Shown in pieces: positions 62,333-64,000 of a stretch of 64,000 nucleotides of DNA; the first letter of the stretch is position 1, and each line of letters begins with the position of its first letter. The notes beneath the pieces are model-generated. The model had not been told where the DNA came from and searched no databases. It saw only the letters and a list, made by a program, of their open reading frames with translations. This DNA is from Scardovia wiggsiae F0424. GTDB lineage: Bacteria; Actinomycetota; Actinomycetes; Actinomycetales; Bifidobacteriaceae. Where the stretch lies: contig NZ_AKCI01000001.1 of assembly GCF_000269605.1 (NCBI RefSeq), positions 1,364,001-1,428,000 of the forward strand, written 5' to 3'. The translations under genes were made by a program, and so were the position numbers.

Positions 62333-63724
62333 ATGAAGATCAGAAAGATAGTGTCATCGGTTATTGCAACCGTTGGCATTTTTGCGTGTGTTGCAGCGTG
62401 CGGAAGCGGGAACGGGTCTTCCGGCACCACTGATACGAAAAAAGACAAAGGCCTGCCAACCATGGGGCAGGCGATCACATATAACCCGAACCATCTGGTC
62501 AACGGCGGCAAACCGATCTCCCTTGAGTACTGGAGCTGGGGTGACAACGGCACAGACCCTGTATACGACATGGTCAAGGAGTATCAGCGCATATATCCCA
62601 ATGTAAAGATCAAAACTGTCAAAGTATCGTGGACTGACTACTGGACCAAGCTCCCGCTGGCGCTTAAAGGTTCCCGCGGGCCTGCGATCTTTAATATCCA
62701 TAATTCGTATGATTCGCTGATCCGCCCCTATGCGGCAAACTATGATATAGACAAGTCAGCGCTGGAATCTGATTATGCGACTGCGTCAGTGCACGAAGAT
62801 AAGGATGGGAAGGTCAAGTATATTGATTCCGTTATCAATACAGGCAATATCTACTACAACAAGAAGCTGTGGAAAGATGCGGGGCTTACCGACGCTGATA
62901 TCCCAACGACCTGGGATGAGCTCCGTGCAGTTGCAAAAAAGCTCGCCAAATGGAACGGCAGCAAAATGACCCAGGCCGGATTCAATTTCAACGGGGATGC
63001 GTACAGCGCCATCTACCAGGGCCTGAATTATCAGAAAGGGCAGCTCCTGTTTGATTCCAGCGGGAAGAAAGCCAACTATGATAACCCTGCGACCAGGGAA
63101 AACCTGCAGTTCCTGAAAGACCTGTACGATAAAGATAAAGTCGGTTCTATCAATTTTGGCAACGATTACATCCAGAGCTTCGGCAACGGCCAGTCGGCAA
63201 TGGTGTATGCCTGGGGCCACATGGAAGGGACCCTGAAAGAGAAATACCCTAAGATAGAGTATGGTATTTTCCCCACTCCGACCTTCGATAAAGGGATACC
63301 ATTCGCTTACGACCGGTATAACGGGGAATCCACTCCCGGCATCAACGCCCGTCAGAACAAGGAACAGCAGGCAGTCGCCCAGGACTTCATCAAGTTCATA
63401 CTTGCTAATGACGTCTATATCCGCAGCGCTGTTAAAGTCCTGAACTCATTCCCCGCCAAGAAAAGCCTGCAGAATGATGCAGAGATACTCAAACAGCCTG
63501 TGATGGCAGCCATCAAACCTCGGGTAGACCGCCTTATCTGGCCGGGGCCTGCACCTGCAACTGTTGAAACAAGCGGCAAGGAAGCTTTCCAGAATGTGTT
63601 CCAGAATGGAAGGCCGATTGGCGAGGCTGTTAAAGATGCCCAGAAGACGATGGACAAAGATATGAAGAATTCAGGTTTCATGTCGATGGAATCCAAGTAC
63701 GGGTTCTACAGCGAACACAAGTAA
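62333..63724 (+). CDS. Sugar ABC transporter substrate-binding lipoprotein
   Basis: A 463-residue carbohydrate SBP with AAGGAGG upstream. Signal peptide ends CVAACGSG (lipobox). ISLEYWSWGDNGTDPVYDMV opens the mature protein; later DSVINTGNIYYNKKLWKDAG, QSAMVYAWGHMEG and INARQNKEQQAVAQDF. It follows a divergent LacI gene and should be followed by permeases, the first of which starts at the window edge. nagA nearby hints at an amino-sugar-containing substrate, but this is weak. Confidence 0.92.
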   Translation: MKIRKIVSSVIATVGIFACVAACGSGNGSSGTTDTKKDKGLPTMGQAITYNPNHLVNGGKPISLEYWSWGDNGTDPVYDMVKEYQRIYPNVKIKTVKVSWTDYWTKLPLALKGSRGPAIFNIHNSYDSLIRPYAANYDIDKSALESDYATASVHEDKDGKVKYIDSVINTGNIYYNKKLWKDAGLTDADIPTTWDELRAVAKKLAKWNGSKMTQAGFNFNGDAYSAIYQGLNYQKGQLLFDSSGKKANYDNPATRENLQFLKDLYDKDKVGSINFGNDYIQSFGNGQSAMVYAWGHMEGTLKEKYPKIEYGIFPTPTFDKGIPFAYDRYNGESTPGINARQNKEQQAVAQDFIKFILANDVYIRSAVKVLNSFPAKKSLQNDAEILKQPVMAAIKPRVDRLIWPGPAPATVETSGKEAFQNVFQNGRPIGEAVKDAQKTMDKDMKNSGFMSMESKYGFYSEHK

Positions 63725-63987
63725 ACGGAGTATCAAATTGTAGGCAGGTAATATCAGGTAATATGAGGCCATAGGGCAGGGGTGTACAGGGCGGGGCTAA
63801 CCCCCTCATCCGGCATCCCTGCAGCCTCCCGGCTCCTGTGCTCACAGGCCCTTATGCCTCTGCAATACCCCTGCAGTACTCCTGTTCTATATATGCATAT
63901 TTTTCCGATTGGGAATATCCCATATACCTCCTTAAACCCGCGTAACACCCTTATATCCGCTTATACATCTGTAAAAGGAGCAGCGCA

Positions 63988-64000
63988 ATGAAACGCAGCG
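63988..64000 (+). CDS. Start of the next gene, probably the first permease (cut by window edge)
   Basis: ATG at 63988 follows AAAGGAG by 6 bases and encodes MKRS before the sequence ends. After a binding-protein gene a permease is expected; that is inference from operon logic. Confidence 0.45.

Noticed and set aside
1-64000. tRNA, rRNA and CRISPR arrays
   Set aside because: Looked for cloverleaf-like and regularly spaced repeat patterns by eye and saw none; a tRNAscan or CRISPR search was not possible.

Overview
The window reads as chromosomal DNA of an actinobacterium of the Bifidobacteriaceae. The evidence is the gene order murJ / DUF6049 / NUDIX / tRNA nucleotidyltransferase, the order rpf-like G5 protein / rsmA, a galactan-type ABC transporter + GH42 + LacI cluster laid out like bifidobacterial galCDEGR, several sugar ABC systems without their own ATPase, and an LAxTG-anchored surface protein. 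GC is near 50 percent by eye, lower than most gut bifidobacteria. Together with a clearly streptococcal insert this makes an oral, Scardovia-like relative plausible; the genus is inference only.

Layout. 1-9.4 kb: housekeeping (murJ end, DUF6049, NUDIX, cca, LytR_C protein, rsmA, cell-wall lytic G5 protein). 9.5-15.8 kb: LacI regulator, sugar ABC transporter and GH32 fructosidase, with a perfect palindromic operator on the promoter. 15.8-18.7 kb (minus strand): a four-gene locus that looks like a type VII-secreted lipase toxin with the secretion domain at the C-terminus, two small helper proteins, a membrane-anchored immunity protein and a structured leader RNA. 18.8-24.1 kb: the lower mevalonate pathway (mvk, mvaD, pmk, fni). 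24.1-27.3 kb: accessory DNA with a broken membrane gene, a DinJ/YafQ-type toxin-antitoxin pair, a truncated uracil-DNA glycosylase homologue, and an AT-rich streptococcal piece (nucleotidyltransferase + IS256-type transposase fragment). 27.4-35.0 kb: galactoside operon (binding protein, two permeases, GH42, LacI). 35.1-40.2 kb: YefM/YoeB, nitroreductase, a KAP P-loop NTPase and a thioester-domain adhesin. 40.8-46.0 kb: manC-like gene, pgi, rho. 46.3-52.0 kb: an IetAS-like AAA ATPase + subtilase pair, a kilobase of decayed small genes, then an orphan copy of the lipase immunity protein with an effector stub. 52.2-63.7 kb: valS, a membrane-anchored peptide-type binding protein, nth, a membrane protein, nagA, LacI and a third sugar-binding lipoprotein; the next gene begins at the right edge.

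How it works together. Sugar uptake dominates: three LacI-family regulators sit beside three carbohydrate ABC systems (fructoside, galactoside, and one unknown beside nagA). manC and pgi handle sugar phosphates. The mevalonate genes fit the absence of ispE from its usual actinobacterial place after rsmA. The accessory blocks carry competition and defence functions: the lipase locus and its orphan immunity copy, the IetAS-like pair, the KAP NTPase and two toxin-antitoxin pairs.

The most interesting candidate system is the lipase/helper/immunity locus at 15.8-18.7 kb together with its remnant at 51.0-52.0 kb. All functions are read from sequence and remembered family patterns; no search was run.
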